NCBI GenBank assembly: GCA_024279865.1
Contig: JAJRRC010000028.1
Span: forward strand, 1-42,664
Origin: Planctomycetota bacterium
GTDB lineage: Bacteria > Planctomycetota > Phycisphaerae > Phycisphaerales > Phycisphaeraceae
Length of the DNA stretch: 42,664 nt
Direction: 5' to 3'
Position 1 is the first letter of the stretch. Every line of letters begins with the position of its first letter. The notes under the pieces were generated by a model. It was not told the DNA's origin. It saw only the letters and a program-made list of their open reading frames with translations, and did no database searches. Below, one piece after another: positions 33,002-41,889 of the stretch. Both the position numbers and the translations under genes were made by a program.

Positions 33002-33544
33002 GTGGTTTATACGCTCGCTCAGAGCATTCCCGCTCAATCATTAAATCAAGTGGCACCGTTTCTGTTCTTTGGATTCGCTGCACTGACCGTGGTCAGTGCG
33101 TGGGCGATTGTCCTGAGTCAGAATATTGTCCGCATGGCGATTTATCTGTTATTCACCCTTTGTGGTGTAGCGGGTTTGTTTTTCTTGATGAATGCGGAAT
33201 TTCTTGCCGCGATTCAGTTGATCGTCTATGCCGGCGGCACACTGATTTTAATTGTGTTCGGCGTGATGCTGACAAGCAAAGATCCATTCCAAAAACTCGT
33301 CAGTCCCATTTGGGAACAATTTCTTGGCTGTGGGATTGGATTGGCACTGCTGTTTTTGTTGGTTCTGGCGATGGCCAATAGTGTGATTGTTCCGCATGAG
33401 TCTTTGGGAACCGCTCCTGAGCATGGGGTCAGAGCCATTGGCAAGGCTTTGTTGAGTGAATATATTGTTCCGTTTGAAGTATCTGCGGTGTTGCTTTTGG
33501 TCGTCATGATCGGGGCCGCCTACATGGCAAGGCGAAGAGCGTAA
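33002..33544 (+). CDS. nuoJ: NADH-quinone oxidoreductase subunit J
   Basis: A complex I membrane-arm subunit of 180 aa with five helices. The typical core is NIVRMAIYLLFTLCGVAGLF, then NAEFLAAIQLIVYAGGTLIL, including the conserved pi-bulge glycine helix. GTG start with AGGA upstream. First gene of nuoJKLMN. Confidence 0.94.
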   Translation: MVYTLAQSIPAQSLNQVAPFLFFGFAALTVVSAWAIVLSQNIVRMAIYLLFTLCGVAGLFFLMNAEFLAAIQLIVYAGGTLILIVFGVMLTSKDPFQKLVSPIWEQFLGCGIGLALLFLLVLAMANSVIVPHESLGTAPEHGVRAIGKALLSEYIVPFEVSAVLLLVVMIGAAYMARRRA

Positions 33545-33616
33545 CTTTTGTTTTTTGGATTTGGGTCGTGAGTTTGTATGCTCACGACTGTTTAATTAAA
33601 TGCTGAGCCATGATCA

Positions 33617-33994
33617 TTGCAGTGGCCTGATTTCCCAGTTCCCCCAACGCATGGAGACGTCGTCATCGAAGCTTCAACTGTCTTCCAACCTGGCATTTAT
33701 CACATGATGCTTGTGTCGTTCATGCTCTTAGCCGCAGGGATCGCCACCATCATTACCAAACGCAATGCACTGGGTATTCTCATCGGCGTGGAACTGATCA
33801 TCAACGCGGCAGCGGTTAACTTTGTCGCTTTTAATCGCTTTGTCTGGCCTGATATGATTGATGGCCAGATGTTTGCCGTTTTTATCATTGTTCTGGCAGC
33901 GGCAGAGGCAGCCATCGCTCTGGCGATCTTCCTCAATTTCTACAATAACTTCGACGTCATTGACGTGGACAAGGCAAACGAACTTCAAGGCTGA
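33617..33994 (+). CDS. nuoK: NADH-quinone oxidoreductase subunit K
   Basis: A small complex I subunit, 125 aa as read, with three helices. The two glutamates used in proton transfer are present in LIGVELIINAAAVNF and VLAAAEAAIALAIF. It is longer than the usual 100 aa because of about 25 hydrophilic N-terminal residues (WPDFPVPPTHGDVV). The start at TTG 33617 is therefore uncertain. The first Met codons downstream (residues 30-31) would leave a conventional N-terminus. It ends three bases before nuoL. Confidence 0.9.
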   Translation: MQWPDFPVPPTHGDVVIEASTVFQPGIYHMMLVSFMLLAAGIATIITKRNALGILIGVELIINAAAVNFVAFNRFVWPDMIDGQMFAVFIIVLAAAEAAIALAIFLNFYNNFDVIDVDKANELQG

Positions 33995-33997
33995 TCC

Positions 33998-36082
33998 ATG
34001 ACTCAGACGCAGGCTACTATTCGAACTCTTCTGGTGCTTTCAACCGTGCTGCCTTTGGCGAGCGCGATTGTCACCTTATTCTTTGGTAAAAACACGCTCA
34101 AGAAAAACACAGGCTGGTTTGCGGTGGGTGTGATGGCTGTTTCGTTTGTGATGTCACTCATCGCAGCGTTTCAGTTTGTCTCCGGCGACGTGGAGCCGTT
34201 CACCTGGTTAATCCCGTGGATTCCCGTTCCCGGAACCGACGCGGGTTATTTATACCTGGGCCTTTACTGCGATCACCTGACCGTGGGGCTGATGGTCATG
34301 GTCACGCTGATCTCGACTTTGGTCCACCTTTACAGCATCGGCTATATGGACGGCGATAAGCGGTATGAACGCTTCTTCTGCTATCTCTCAGCGTTTACCT
34401 TTTCCATGCTAGGCATCGTGACCGCCAACGGCCTCATGCAGCTCTTCGTCTTCTGGGAATTGGTGGGACTCACCAGCTATCTGCTCATCGGATTCTGGTT
34501 CGAAAAGAAGGGCCCCCAGCAAGCCTGCAAAAAAGCTTTTGTTATGAACCGTATCGGTGATACGGGTTTCCTCATTGGCTTTGGCATCCTGTTCTATCAG
34601 CTCGGCGCGAAGGTTCTGATGCCCGTCGCCGACGGTGGGATGTTTGATGCGATTGCCATGTCCCTCGGCGGCAAAGAAGGTATCATGGAAAATCCACCCA
34701 TGTGGCTGACCATGGCAGGCATCGGCCTGTTCTTTGGTGCCATTGGTAAAAGTGCTCAATTCCCGCTGCATACCTGGCTTCCCGATGCCATGGAAGGGCC
34801 CACGCCCGTCTCCTCCATCGTCCACTCTGCCACCATGGTCGCAGCAGGTGTTTACCTCACCGCCCGAATCTACCCGATCCTCACCCCCGGTGCCCATCTG
34901 TTTATCAGTATCATCGGGCTGATCACTCTGGTCATGGCAGCCTTCATGGCCATGGTCATGACCGATATCAAACGCGTCTTGGCCTACTCCACACTGTCCC
35001 AGCTAGGCTACATGATCCTTGGTGTGGGAACCGGTGCGTATATCTTTGCACTGTTCCATCTAATCACCCATGCCTTCTTTAAATGCTGCTTGTTCCAATG
35101 CTCTGGCTCAGTCATCAATGCAGCCCACCACGAACAAGACATGACCCGCTACGGCGGACTCGCCAAGAAAATGCCCCAAACGGCACTGGCCTACGGCATC
35201 TGTACGCTGGCGATTGCTGGAGCTTCGATCCCGTTTTCCACTTTTGGTATCAGTGGTTTCTACTCCAAAGACGGCATCATCGGCGGGACGTACAACTATG
35301 CTCAGGCCCTTGGTGGCTGGGGTTGGTTGTTCTTCATCGGCCCAATCCTCGTGGCCTACATCACCCCGTTCTACATGGCTCGCAGTTTTGCCTTGACCTT
35401 CATGGGCAAGCCTCGTGATAAACATATTCACGATCACGCCCACGAAGCACCTTGGACCATGACGGTTCCTCAGTTGGTGCTGGCAGTGATGGCTTTGATT
35501 TCAGTTCCGTGGTTCTTGCCTTGGCAGGACTTGATCGTGGCGACTCAGGAAAAAATGGTTGCGATGGGAACCACCTGGGCTCCAGGTATCGATGAACTTG
35601 AAGTGGGCATACATCATATTCATGGCCCATTGCTTTATGGCTTTACATGGATCTTAATGCTTGGTCTGGGTATCTGGATGTACAAAGATGGCTTCGGTAA
35701 AGCATCTCGCATTGTGCGTTTGCCTGTGATCAAGCAGCTTTATACCTGGACATTGAACAAGTTTTACTTTGATGCGTTTTATGACATTTTCATTGTGGAA
35801 GTCGTTAAGGTTTTCGCTCGCATCTGTAGCTTCTTCGATCAATATGTGGTCGATGGTTTGGTGAATTTGGTAGCGTATATCATGCGTGGGTTGTCTGATC
35901 TGACCCGTTGGTTTGATAATCGTATTGTCGATGGTCTGGTCAATGGCGCGTCAGATGTGGTGCGTGCATGTGGACAGACGATGCGAGCGGCTCAGCCTGG
36001 CCGAATTCGTATTTATGTATTGTTATTACTAGTGTCGTCCGTGGTGGCGACGTTGTTAACGTTGGTTGTAACGATGGTTTAG
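33998..36082 (+). CDS. nuoL: NADH-quinone oxidoreductase subunit L
   Basis: A distal proton-pumping antiporter-like subunit of complex I, 694 aa. The key Glu is in FVFWELVGLTSYLLIGFWF and the key Lys in GAIGKSAQFPLHTWLPDAM, then GPTPVSSIVHSATMV. The C-terminal part holds the long lateral helix and extra membrane segments (LVNLVAYIMRGLSDLTRWF). A short His-rich loop (KHIHDHAHEAP) lies near residue 475. It is about 80 aa longer than E. coli NuoL, mainly at the C-terminus. It is coupled tightly to nuoK, and 124 bp separate it from nuoM. Confidence 0.96.
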   Translation: MTQTQATIRTLLVLSTVLPLASAIVTLFFGKNTLKKNTGWFAVGVMAVSFVMSLIAAFQFVSGDVEPFTWLIPWIPVPGTDAGYLYLGLYCDHLTVGLMVMVTLISTLVHLYSIGYMDGDKRYERFFCYLSAFTFSMLGIVTANGLMQLFVFWELVGLTSYLLIGFWFEKKGPQQACKKAFVMNRIGDTGFLIGFGILFYQLGAKVLMPVADGGMFDAIAMSLGGKEGIMENPPMWLTMAGIGLFFGAIGKSAQFPLHTWLPDAMEGPTPVSSIVHSATMVAAGVYLTARIYPILTPGAHLFISIIGLITLVMAAFMAMVMTDIKRVLAYSTLSQLGYMILGVGTGAYIFALFHLITHAFFKCCLFQCSGSVINAAHHEQDMTRYGGLAKKMPQTALAYGICTLAIAGASIPFSTFGISGFYSKDGIIGGTYNYAQALGGWGWLFFIGPILVAYITPFYMARSFALTFMGKPRDKHIHDHAHEAPWTMTVPQLVLAVMALISVPWFLPWQDLIVATQEKMVAMGTTWAPGIDELEVGIHHIHGPLLYGFTWILMLGLGIWMYKDGFGKASRIVRLPVIKQLYTWTLNKFYFDAFYDIFIVEVVKVFARICSFFDQYVVDGLVNLVAYIMRGLSDLTRWFDNRIVDGLVNGASDVVRACGQTMRAAQPGRIRIYVLLLLVSSVVATLLTLVVTMV

Positions 36083-36206
36083 TTCATCGCTGGCCTGAGG
36101 CTTTGCCAAGGGTTGGATTTTTCACCGGAAAAACTTCTGGAAGTCATTTTAGAAGTCATCCCGGACGTGGCCTTTGATGGGCCCGATAGAGACCTCGGAG
36201 ATCTCA

Positions 36207-37748
36207 ATGTACGAGACACTGCTTAATTGGTTGATTTTTATTCCCGCTCTTGGTGGGCTGGTTTGCCTGTTTACCCCTTCTGGGGCCAAGGCCAAACAGA
36301 TCGCACTTGGGACTTCAATTGTAAGCTTGATCATTACGATCATGCTTGCAGCGGCATTCCAAACGGATGTGTCCGGACCTCAGTTCGTGACCTCTGTTGA
36401 TTGGATTACAGCCATCAATGTGAAGTATTCCATTGGTGTGGATGGCTTGAGTATGCCTTTGATTTTGCTGTCTTCAGCCTTGAGTGTGCTGGTGATTGCA
36501 GCAGCTTGGAACATCGACAAGCAAACCAACGTCTTCATGGCGTTTTACCTGTTCTTGATGACGGGTATGTTTGGCGTGTTCCTTTCATTGGACCTGATCC
36601 TTTTCTATGTATTCTTTGAAATCTCTTTGTTGCCGATGTATTTCCTCATTGGTATCTGGGGCGGTCCACGCAAAGAATACGCAGCAATCAAGTTTTTCTT
36701 GTATACCTTGGCGGGCTCCATTTGCTTGTTGATTACGATGCTGGGCCTTTACAGCATCACTTCCGAGGCACCTGCCCTTGGTGGTCAGAACACATGGGAC
36801 ATGATGACCCTTCAAAGTGAAGTAGTGCAATCCTTGTTCGCACAGGGCGGCCCACACTGGGTCTTTGGATGTGTGGCTTTTTGGCTGACGTTTATTGCTT
36901 TTGCGATCAAAATTCCCGTGGCTCCGTTCCATACATGGTTGCCTGACGCTCATGTCGAAGCTCCCACGCCGATCTCGATGATCCTTGCGGGTGTGCTTTT
37001 GAAAATGGGTGGCTATGCCTTGCTTCGAATTACCTATCCACTGTTCCCCGAGGCAGCAGCTTACTACTGGGTCTGCATTGCCTCCATCGGCGTGTTCGGC
37101 ATTATCTATGGTGCGTTGTGTGCCATGGGACAAACCGACTGGAAAAAACTAGTCGCCTACTCGTCCGTCAGCCACATGGGATACGTCACACTCGGCATCG
37201 CCGTCCTCACGCGAACCGGTTTTGATGGTGCCTACTTCCAAATGATCGGACACGGCATCACAAGTGCCATGATGTTCTTCTTGGTCGGCGTTCTCTATGA
37301 ACGAGCCCACCACCGCGAAATCAACCGTTTCGGTGGGATGTGGCTACACTGGCCTAAATACGGCGGCTGGTCCATGCTCGGCTTCTTCGCGGGGATGGGG
37401 CTTCCGGGTCTTTGCGGTTTTGTCGGCGAAGTCATGGTCCTGCTGGGAACCTTCCAGGCAGCCGAGCGAGCAGGGGTTAATCCCAACACCGTTTATATTC
37501 TCGGTTCGTTGGCAGCCTTTGGTGTGGTCCTGACTGCTGGTTATATCCTTTGGATGTTCCAACGTATCTACATGGGCAAACCCCGTGAAGAATATGCAGA
37601 ATATGCCCCTATCAATGCACGCGAATATGCCATTATGATCGTGCTGGGAGTTGCTGCTTTGGTGTTCGGCATTGTGCCGGCACTGGTTTTTAATATCACT
37701 GACGCCACCTTCAACAGCCTGATGCGTAGCATCGGCTTTGCCGGCTGA
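36207..37748 (+). CDS. nuoM: NADH-quinone oxidoreductase subunit M
   Basis: The middle antiporter-like subunit of complex I, 513 aa from ATG 36207, which has GGAG eight bases upstream. The ORF could open at 36174, but those residues are not family-like. The key Glu is in YVFFEISLLPMYFLIGIWG, and the key Lys in FAIKIPVAPFHTWLPDAHVE, followed by APTPISMILAGVLLKMGGY. ACQ-type helices continue to the C-terminus. It lies 11 bp before nuoN. Confidence 0.96.
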   Translation: MYETLLNWLIFIPALGGLVCLFTPSGAKAKQIALGTSIVSLIITIMLAAAFQTDVSGPQFVTSVDWITAINVKYSIGVDGLSMPLILLSSALSVLVIAAAWNIDKQTNVFMAFYLFLMTGMFGVFLSLDLILFYVFFEISLLPMYFLIGIWGGPRKEYAAIKFFLYTLAGSICLLITMLGLYSITSEAPALGGQNTWDMMTLQSEVVQSLFAQGGPHWVFGCVAFWLTFIAFAIKIPVAPFHTWLPDAHVEAPTPISMILAGVLLKMGGYALLRITYPLFPEAAAYYWVCIASIGVFGIIYGALCAMGQTDWKKLVAYSSVSHMGYVTLGIAVLTRTGFDGAYFQMIGHGITSAMMFFLVGVLYERAHHREINRFGGMWLHWPKYGGWSMLGFFAGMGLPGLCGFVGEVMVLLGTFQAAERAGVNPNTVYILGSLAAFGVVLTAGYILWMFQRIYMGKPREEYAEYAPINAREYAIMIVLGVAALVFGIVPALVFNITDATFNSLMRSIGFAG

Positions 37749-37759
37749 TGGAGTAGACC

Positions 37760-39361
37760 GTGAGTTTGACTGATCCCAACTGGTATTCACATATATTGGC
37801 CGACGTAAGGCTCGTCATGCCCGAAATATGGCTCGTTGTAGCCATGTGTGCGGTGCTGATCGCTCCGTTTGTCAAACGTCGCAATGTCACGATCCCCACC
37901 CTGCTTGCCGTGGCGGGACTGCTCGCAGCCATGTTATTTACGTTGCTGTGGCAATCTTCTGATCCAAGTGCGGAGAACTTCCGAACGGTCTTTTCCAATT
38001 CTTTGGCAATTGACCCGTTTAGTCAGTTCTTCAAGATGATGTTGTTCTTGTTTGCCATGTTGATTGTGGTGCAGTGGGTCTTGATTGGACGTTCACAGAC
38101 GGACGCACTGGATGTGCCTGACTTTCTATGCCTGGTGCTGGGAGCGACGTTTGGTATGTCCCTGATGGTGTCAGCCAACAACCTGTTAACCATCTTTATC
38201 GCCATTGAATCGGCCTCTCTCCCGAGCTTCGCGTTGGCGGGCTTTCGCAAGCATCAGAACCGTGCGACCGAAGGGTCTCTGAAGTACATTCTTCTCGGTG
38301 CGGTGGCCAGTTCATTGATGATCTATGGCATGTCTTTGGTCTATGGCTCTAGTGGCTCTTTGGACCTTGCGACAATCGCACAGCACGCTTCATCCGAAGG
38401 TATTTCACCTCTGATGGGGATCGGTCTGCTGGGTATGTTTGCAGGATTCGCATTTAAACTTTCAGCAGTGCCGTTACACTTTTGGTGTCCAGACGTGTTT
38501 GAAGGTGCCTCCTTTGAAGTGACGACCTTCCTGTCCGTCGCCTCCAAGGCCGCAGCCATGTGCCTGCTTGTCCGGGTGTTGTCGAACTTTGCCATGTTCA
38601 GTGCCGTTGAATCCATCACAGGCATGGCAGTTGGCTTGGGAGTTCTCGGTGCAATCACAGCCACTTGGGGTAACCTCGTCGCATTGCATCAAACCAATAT
38701 CAAACGCTTGCTAGCCTATAGCTCGATTTCTCATGCGGGCTATATGATCATGGGGGCCTCGGTTATTTTGCTGGTGAATCCCACCGCAATCGTCTCAGCA
38801 CTTTTGTTTTATATCTTGGTCTACATGTTTATGAATCTGGGAGCCTTTACCGTTGCAGCGGTCTTGGCAGCACAACTAGGTAGTGAAGATATTCGTGATT
38901 ACGCGGGCCTTATTAAACGCTCGCCACTTCTGTCGATTCTCATGACCCTCTTCATGCTGAGTTTGTTCGGCATGCCCGGGCTGGGCGGCTTTATGGGCAA
39001 GCTCTTCTTGGGAACCGCCATGATTCAGGCGGGTGGTATCGGAGCCCTGTTGGTCGCTATTCTCTTGCTCAACACACTGTTTAGCCTGTGGTACTACCTG
39101 CGGCCAAGCTACTTCATGATCTTCGTCAAGCCCAATGATGATGATGCGCCTAGCACCCCATTGGCTCGTCCATCGACCGCCACGCTTGCGTTGCTTGGAT
39201 GGTGTGTGTTGATGCTTTTCTGGACAGGGATTCTTCCCAACAGTGCGATTCAAACCACACGAGAATATGCTGCAATCATTGTAAAGCCAGCCGTTCGTCA
39301 AACGCTCTCCCAAAGCACGCCCAAGGCTGAACCCAAAATAGATCGCAAAGAGAGTCACTAA
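37760..39361 (+). CDS. nuoN: NADH-quinone oxidoreductase subunit N
   Basis: The proximal antiporter-like subunit of complex I, 533 aa, about 14 helices. The key Glu lies in TIFIAIESASLPSFALAGF and the key Lys in FAFKLSAVPLHFWCPDVFE, with a further Lys in SVASKAAAMCLLVR. The C-terminal tail is basic (KAEPKIDRKESH). GTG start with GGAG eight bases upstream. It is the last gene of the cluster. Subunits A-I are not nearby, so the rest of complex I must be encoded elsewhere or be absent. Confidence 0.95.
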   Translation: MSLTDPNWYSHILADVRLVMPEIWLVVAMCAVLIAPFVKRRNVTIPTLLAVAGLLAAMLFTLLWQSSDPSAENFRTVFSNSLAIDPFSQFFKMMLFLFAMLIVVQWVLIGRSQTDALDVPDFLCLVLGATFGMSLMVSANNLLTIFIAIESASLPSFALAGFRKHQNRATEGSLKYILLGAVASSLMIYGMSLVYGSSGSLDLATIAQHASSEGISPLMGIGLLGMFAGFAFKLSAVPLHFWCPDVFEGASFEVTTFLSVASKAAAMCLLVRVLSNFAMFSAVESITGMAVGLGVLGAITATWGNLVALHQTNIKRLLAYSSISHAGYMIMGASVILLVNPTAIVSALLFYILVYMFMNLGAFTVAAVLAAQLGSEDIRDYAGLIKRSPLLSILMTLFMLSLFGMPGLGGFMGKLFLGTAMIQAGGIGALLVAILLLNTLFSLWYYLRPSYFMIFVKPNDDDAPSTPLARPSTATLALLGWCVLMLFWTGILPNSAIQTTREYAAIIVKPAVRQTLSQSTPKAEPKIDRKESH

Positions 39362-39601
39362 ACCAATCCCTCTTTGCGGATGACTGTTTTGTCGTACTTT
39401 CAATTTGATATTGAGAGGTGTCGCATTGATTAGGTGCGTGGTGAAAATCGCACCAAGTCTTGTCGATTCAGTTTCCGCGAATAATGATTTGCATCAGTTT
39501 TAATCATCCTTGGTATGAGATCATGAAAAGTTTAAAGTAGAGGCGTTTTATTACGTTTTTGCGAATGAATTTTCTACGTCTTAGTCACAACAATCTCCAT
39601 C

Positions 39602-39736
39602 TTAGAGCACATTGCATCAATACTTGCCGCCTTTGATTGGATGATTCGTTTTAAAAACAGCCGCACGCTAACAGCGTGCGCGTCTGGAGCATCCGGGGGG
39701 CATCCGGGGCAAGCCAATGTTGCAAAATTATCTAGA
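39602..39736. repeat. MITE-like repeat, copy 3 (degenerate)
   Basis: Left end TTAGAGCACATTGCAT and right end TTGCAAAATTATCTAG are imperfect inverses of each other. It holds the family's inner hairpin GCACGCT-aac-AGCGTGC followed by GCGTCTGG, and a short tandem GCATCCGGGG. The remaining part of the 623-bp gap 39362-39984 is AT-rich with no gene seen. Confidence 0.6.
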
Positions 39737-39874
39737 GATTTTCATAATTTTTGGTGTAATGGAATGTCGACATAGGACTGATTTATCGTGTTTTGTAATC
39801 TCTTGAATTGATAGCTTAATTGTTTAATAGGATTTAATTCGAAAAAAGAAAAAAGGAAAATTATTCAAACATAG

Positions 39875-39903
39875 TTGGAGTCTACGTTTGAAAATGGTAT
39901 GAT
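39875..39903 (+). promoter_or_regulatory. candidate promoter of the AT-hook protein gene
   Basis: TTGGAG (39875-39880), 17 bp, TATGAT (39898-39903). It would give a 5' leader of about 74 nt before the ATG at 39985. The region just upstream is a Lys-codon-like A-rich tract (39841-39860), like an UP element. Confidence 0.5.
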
Positions 39904-39984
39904 TGCAATTCTTGTTAATGCTTGGCGGGGGAAATTTTGGGCAAAGTGTTTTTAATTTTCTCTATTTTATCAGGAGATTAGCTC

Positions 39985-40458
39985 ATGGCTAAATCAACCA
40001 CTGCATCGGAACTACTACGTTTAACCAAACAATTGAAAGCTGAACGGGCTGAACATCTTGCCTCGGTTGCTTCGATTGATCAGGTTTTTGCTCAGCTTGG
40101 ACTTGAAGTGCCAGGTGAAGCGGTTGCTGCTCCAGCGGCTGCTCCTAAAAAACGTGGCCGACCCGCGGGCAAGAAAAATGCCTTGGGCAAAAAGAAACCT
40201 GCGACAAAGAAGAAGGTTGCCGGCCGTCCCGCCAAGTCCGGTGGTCGCAAGCGTAAGAAATTCCCCACCTCGGGTGATGGCTCTGTATTGGAATTTGTCA
40301 AAGCCAATGCCGGTTGCACCACCGCAGACGTGAATGCTCACTGGCAAAAAGAAGGTCGTGCTGGCAAAGCCGATAATTCTTTGAGCAAACTGACACGCGA
40401 AAAGAAAATCAAGCGCAAAAATGTCAAAGGATCTCGTGGCAGCACCTATAGTGCGTAA
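39985..40458 (+). CDS. AT-hook / H1-like nucleoid DNA-binding protein
   Basis: A basic 157-aa protein in three parts. Residues 1-42 are helical and likely a dimerisation coiled coil (ELLRLTKQLKAERAEHLA). Residues 50-92 form a Lys/Arg/Ala/Pro-rich linker with two AT-hook-like cores, KKRGRPAGKK (56-64) and AGRPAKSGGRKRKK. Residues 99-157 form a compact winged-helix-like domain (VLEFVKANAGCTTADVNAHW). Such proteins bind the minor groove of AT-rich DNA and compact the nucleoid. AGGAG lies eight bases before ATG. It has its own promoter and a strong terminator, consistent with a highly expressed monocistronic gene. No specific gene name can be assigned. Confidence 0.82.
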   Translation: MAKSTTASELLRLTKQLKAERAEHLASVASIDQVFAQLGLEVPGEAVAAPAAAPKKRGRPAGKKNALGKKKPATKKKVAGRPAKSGGRKRKKFPTSGDGSVLEFVKANAGCTTADVNAHWQKEGRAGKADNSLSKLTREKKIKRKNVKGSRGSTYSA

Positions 40459-40480
40459 CGAAGCGAATTGATAAAATTCA

Positions 40481-40519
40481 AAAACCCCGGCTTACCTAGT
40501 GTACGGCCGGGGTTTTTTT
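40481..40519 (+). terminator. strong rho-independent terminator
   Basis: AAAACCCCGGC (40481-40491) pairs with GCCGGGG-TTTT (40506-40516), followed by further T to 40519. It closes the AT-hook gene 23 bases after its stop. Confidence 0.92.
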
Positions 40520-40539
40520 GATTAAAATAAAAGACCGAT

Positions 40540-40563
40540 TTAAACGGGGTTAATCCGGTTTAA
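40540..40563. promoter_or_regulatory. possible operator, inverted TTAAAC
   Basis: TTAAAC (40540-40545) and GTTTAA (40558-40563) with a 12-bp spacer lie between the terminator and the Gfo/Idh/MocA gene start. Could be a regulator site; weak evidence. Confidence 0.25.
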
Positions 40564-40677
40564 TTCAAAGAAAAGCCCCACGTCCCCAAACAGGGGGCCA
40601 AAGTAGAAGCCGTATGATACAACGACTTGAAAAATGAACGAAATAGATCACCACCCTTTTCAAAGGATTCGCAAACC

Positions 40678-41871
40678 ATGGCAAAGAAAAAAATCAATAT
40701 CGCACTCATCGGCTCAAAGTTCATGGGACGAACCCATTCAAACGCCTACTTGAAAGTGAATAAGTTTTTTGACCTGCCCGTTGAACCCGTGATGCACACC
40801 ATCGCGGCTCGTGATCCCAAAGATTTGAAAAAATTCTCAGCACGCTGGGGCTGGGAAAACTGGACCACCGCATGGAAAGAAGTTTGCCAAAATCCGGAAA
40901 TTGATTTGGTCGATGTCGGAACACCCAACCATGTGCATGCTGAACAAGCCATCGAAGCACTCGAAGCAGGCAAGCATGTCGTGTGTGAAAAACCCTTGGC
41001 GGGAACGCTTGATGACGCTCGTGCGATGGTCAAAGCCGCGAAAAAAGCACGTAAGTGCCAAACCTTTGTCTGGTACAACTATCGCCGTTGCCCTGCGGTT
41101 GCCTTGGCGCACCAGTTGGTCAAGAGCGGCAAGCTCGGGCGTATCTACCATGTGCGTGCAGCCTATCTCCAAGACTGGGGTGGCCCTGATACCCCGTTGT
41201 TGTGGCGTTTTCAGAGTAAGTTCGCCGGTTCCGGCGCGCATGGCGACCTCAATGCTCACATCATCGACATGGCACGCTTTGTGACAGGCGATGAAATCTC
41301 TGAAGTTGTTGGCTCAATCGAGCAGACCTTTATCAAAGAGCGGGACCTACTCGAAGAAGCAGGCGGCGAAATCCGTGGCAAGGGTGCCAAGCGTCGCAAA
41401 ACCAAAGGCAAAAGCACCGTGGATGACGCGGTGTTGTTCCTGACGCGTTTCAAAGGTGGAGCCGTCGGCAGCTTTGAAGCCTCCCGTCTTTCCACTGGCG
41501 ACAAAAATCGCAATCGTCTTGAAGTGCATGGCGAAAAGGGTGCGATCCGATTCGACTTTGAACGGATGAACGAACTGGAATGGTACGACGCGACCACGGA
41601 CGGGAAATGTCAGGGCTGGACCACCATCAACGTCACTCGTGGCGACGATGGACATCCCTATGTCGGTTCTTGGTGGCCTCAGTCTCATCTCATTGGCTAT
41701 GAACATGGCTTTATCAACCAAGCTTCAGATATGCTCAAGGTTCTAGGTGGCCGCAAGCCTGAAGTCGCGTTGCCTGACTTTGCCGATGCGTTTGAAACCC
41801 AGAAGGTTTTGCACGCAGCGATTGAGTCTGCACGGAATCGTTGCCCGATCAAGCTTAGTCAAATTAAATGA
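40678..41871 (+). CDS. Gfo/Idh/MocA-family oxidoreductase
   Basis: An NAD(P)-dependent sugar or cyclitol dehydrogenase-like protein, 397 aa from ATG 40678, which has AAGGA ten bases upstream. N-terminal Rossmann fold begins INIALIGSKFMGRTHSNAY (the GxGxxG glycines are altered to GSKFMG). The family lysine lies in GKHVVCEKPLAG near residue 105. C-terminal domain has GSGAHGDLNAHIIDMARFV with the catalytic-region Asp/His, and a family-typical RxxQ-rich end. It has no signal peptide, unlike many planctomycete members. The substrate is unknown. It converges, 18 bp apart, on a URO-D-like gene. Such pairs are common in planctomycete sugar gene clusters. Confidence 0.9.
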   Translation: MAKKKINIALIGSKFMGRTHSNAYLKVNKFFDLPVEPVMHTIAARDPKDLKKFSARWGWENWTTAWKEVCQNPEIDLVDVGTPNHVHAEQAIEALEAGKHVVCEKPLAGTLDDARAMVKAAKKARKCQTFVWYNYRRCPAVALAHQLVKSGKLGRIYHVRAAYLQDWGGPDTPLLWRFQSKFAGSGAHGDLNAHIIDMARFVTGDEISEVVGSIEQTFIKERDLLEEAGGEIRGKGAKRRKTKGKSTVDDAVLFLTRFKGGAVGSFEASRLSTGDKNRNRLEVHGEKGAIRFDFERMNELEWYDATTDGKCQGWTTINVTRGDDGHPYVGSWWPQSHLIGYEHGFINQASDMLKVLGGRKPEVALPDFADAFETQKVLHAAIESARNRCPIKLSQIK

Positions 41872-41889
41872 CTCGGATTGGTGTACGTT

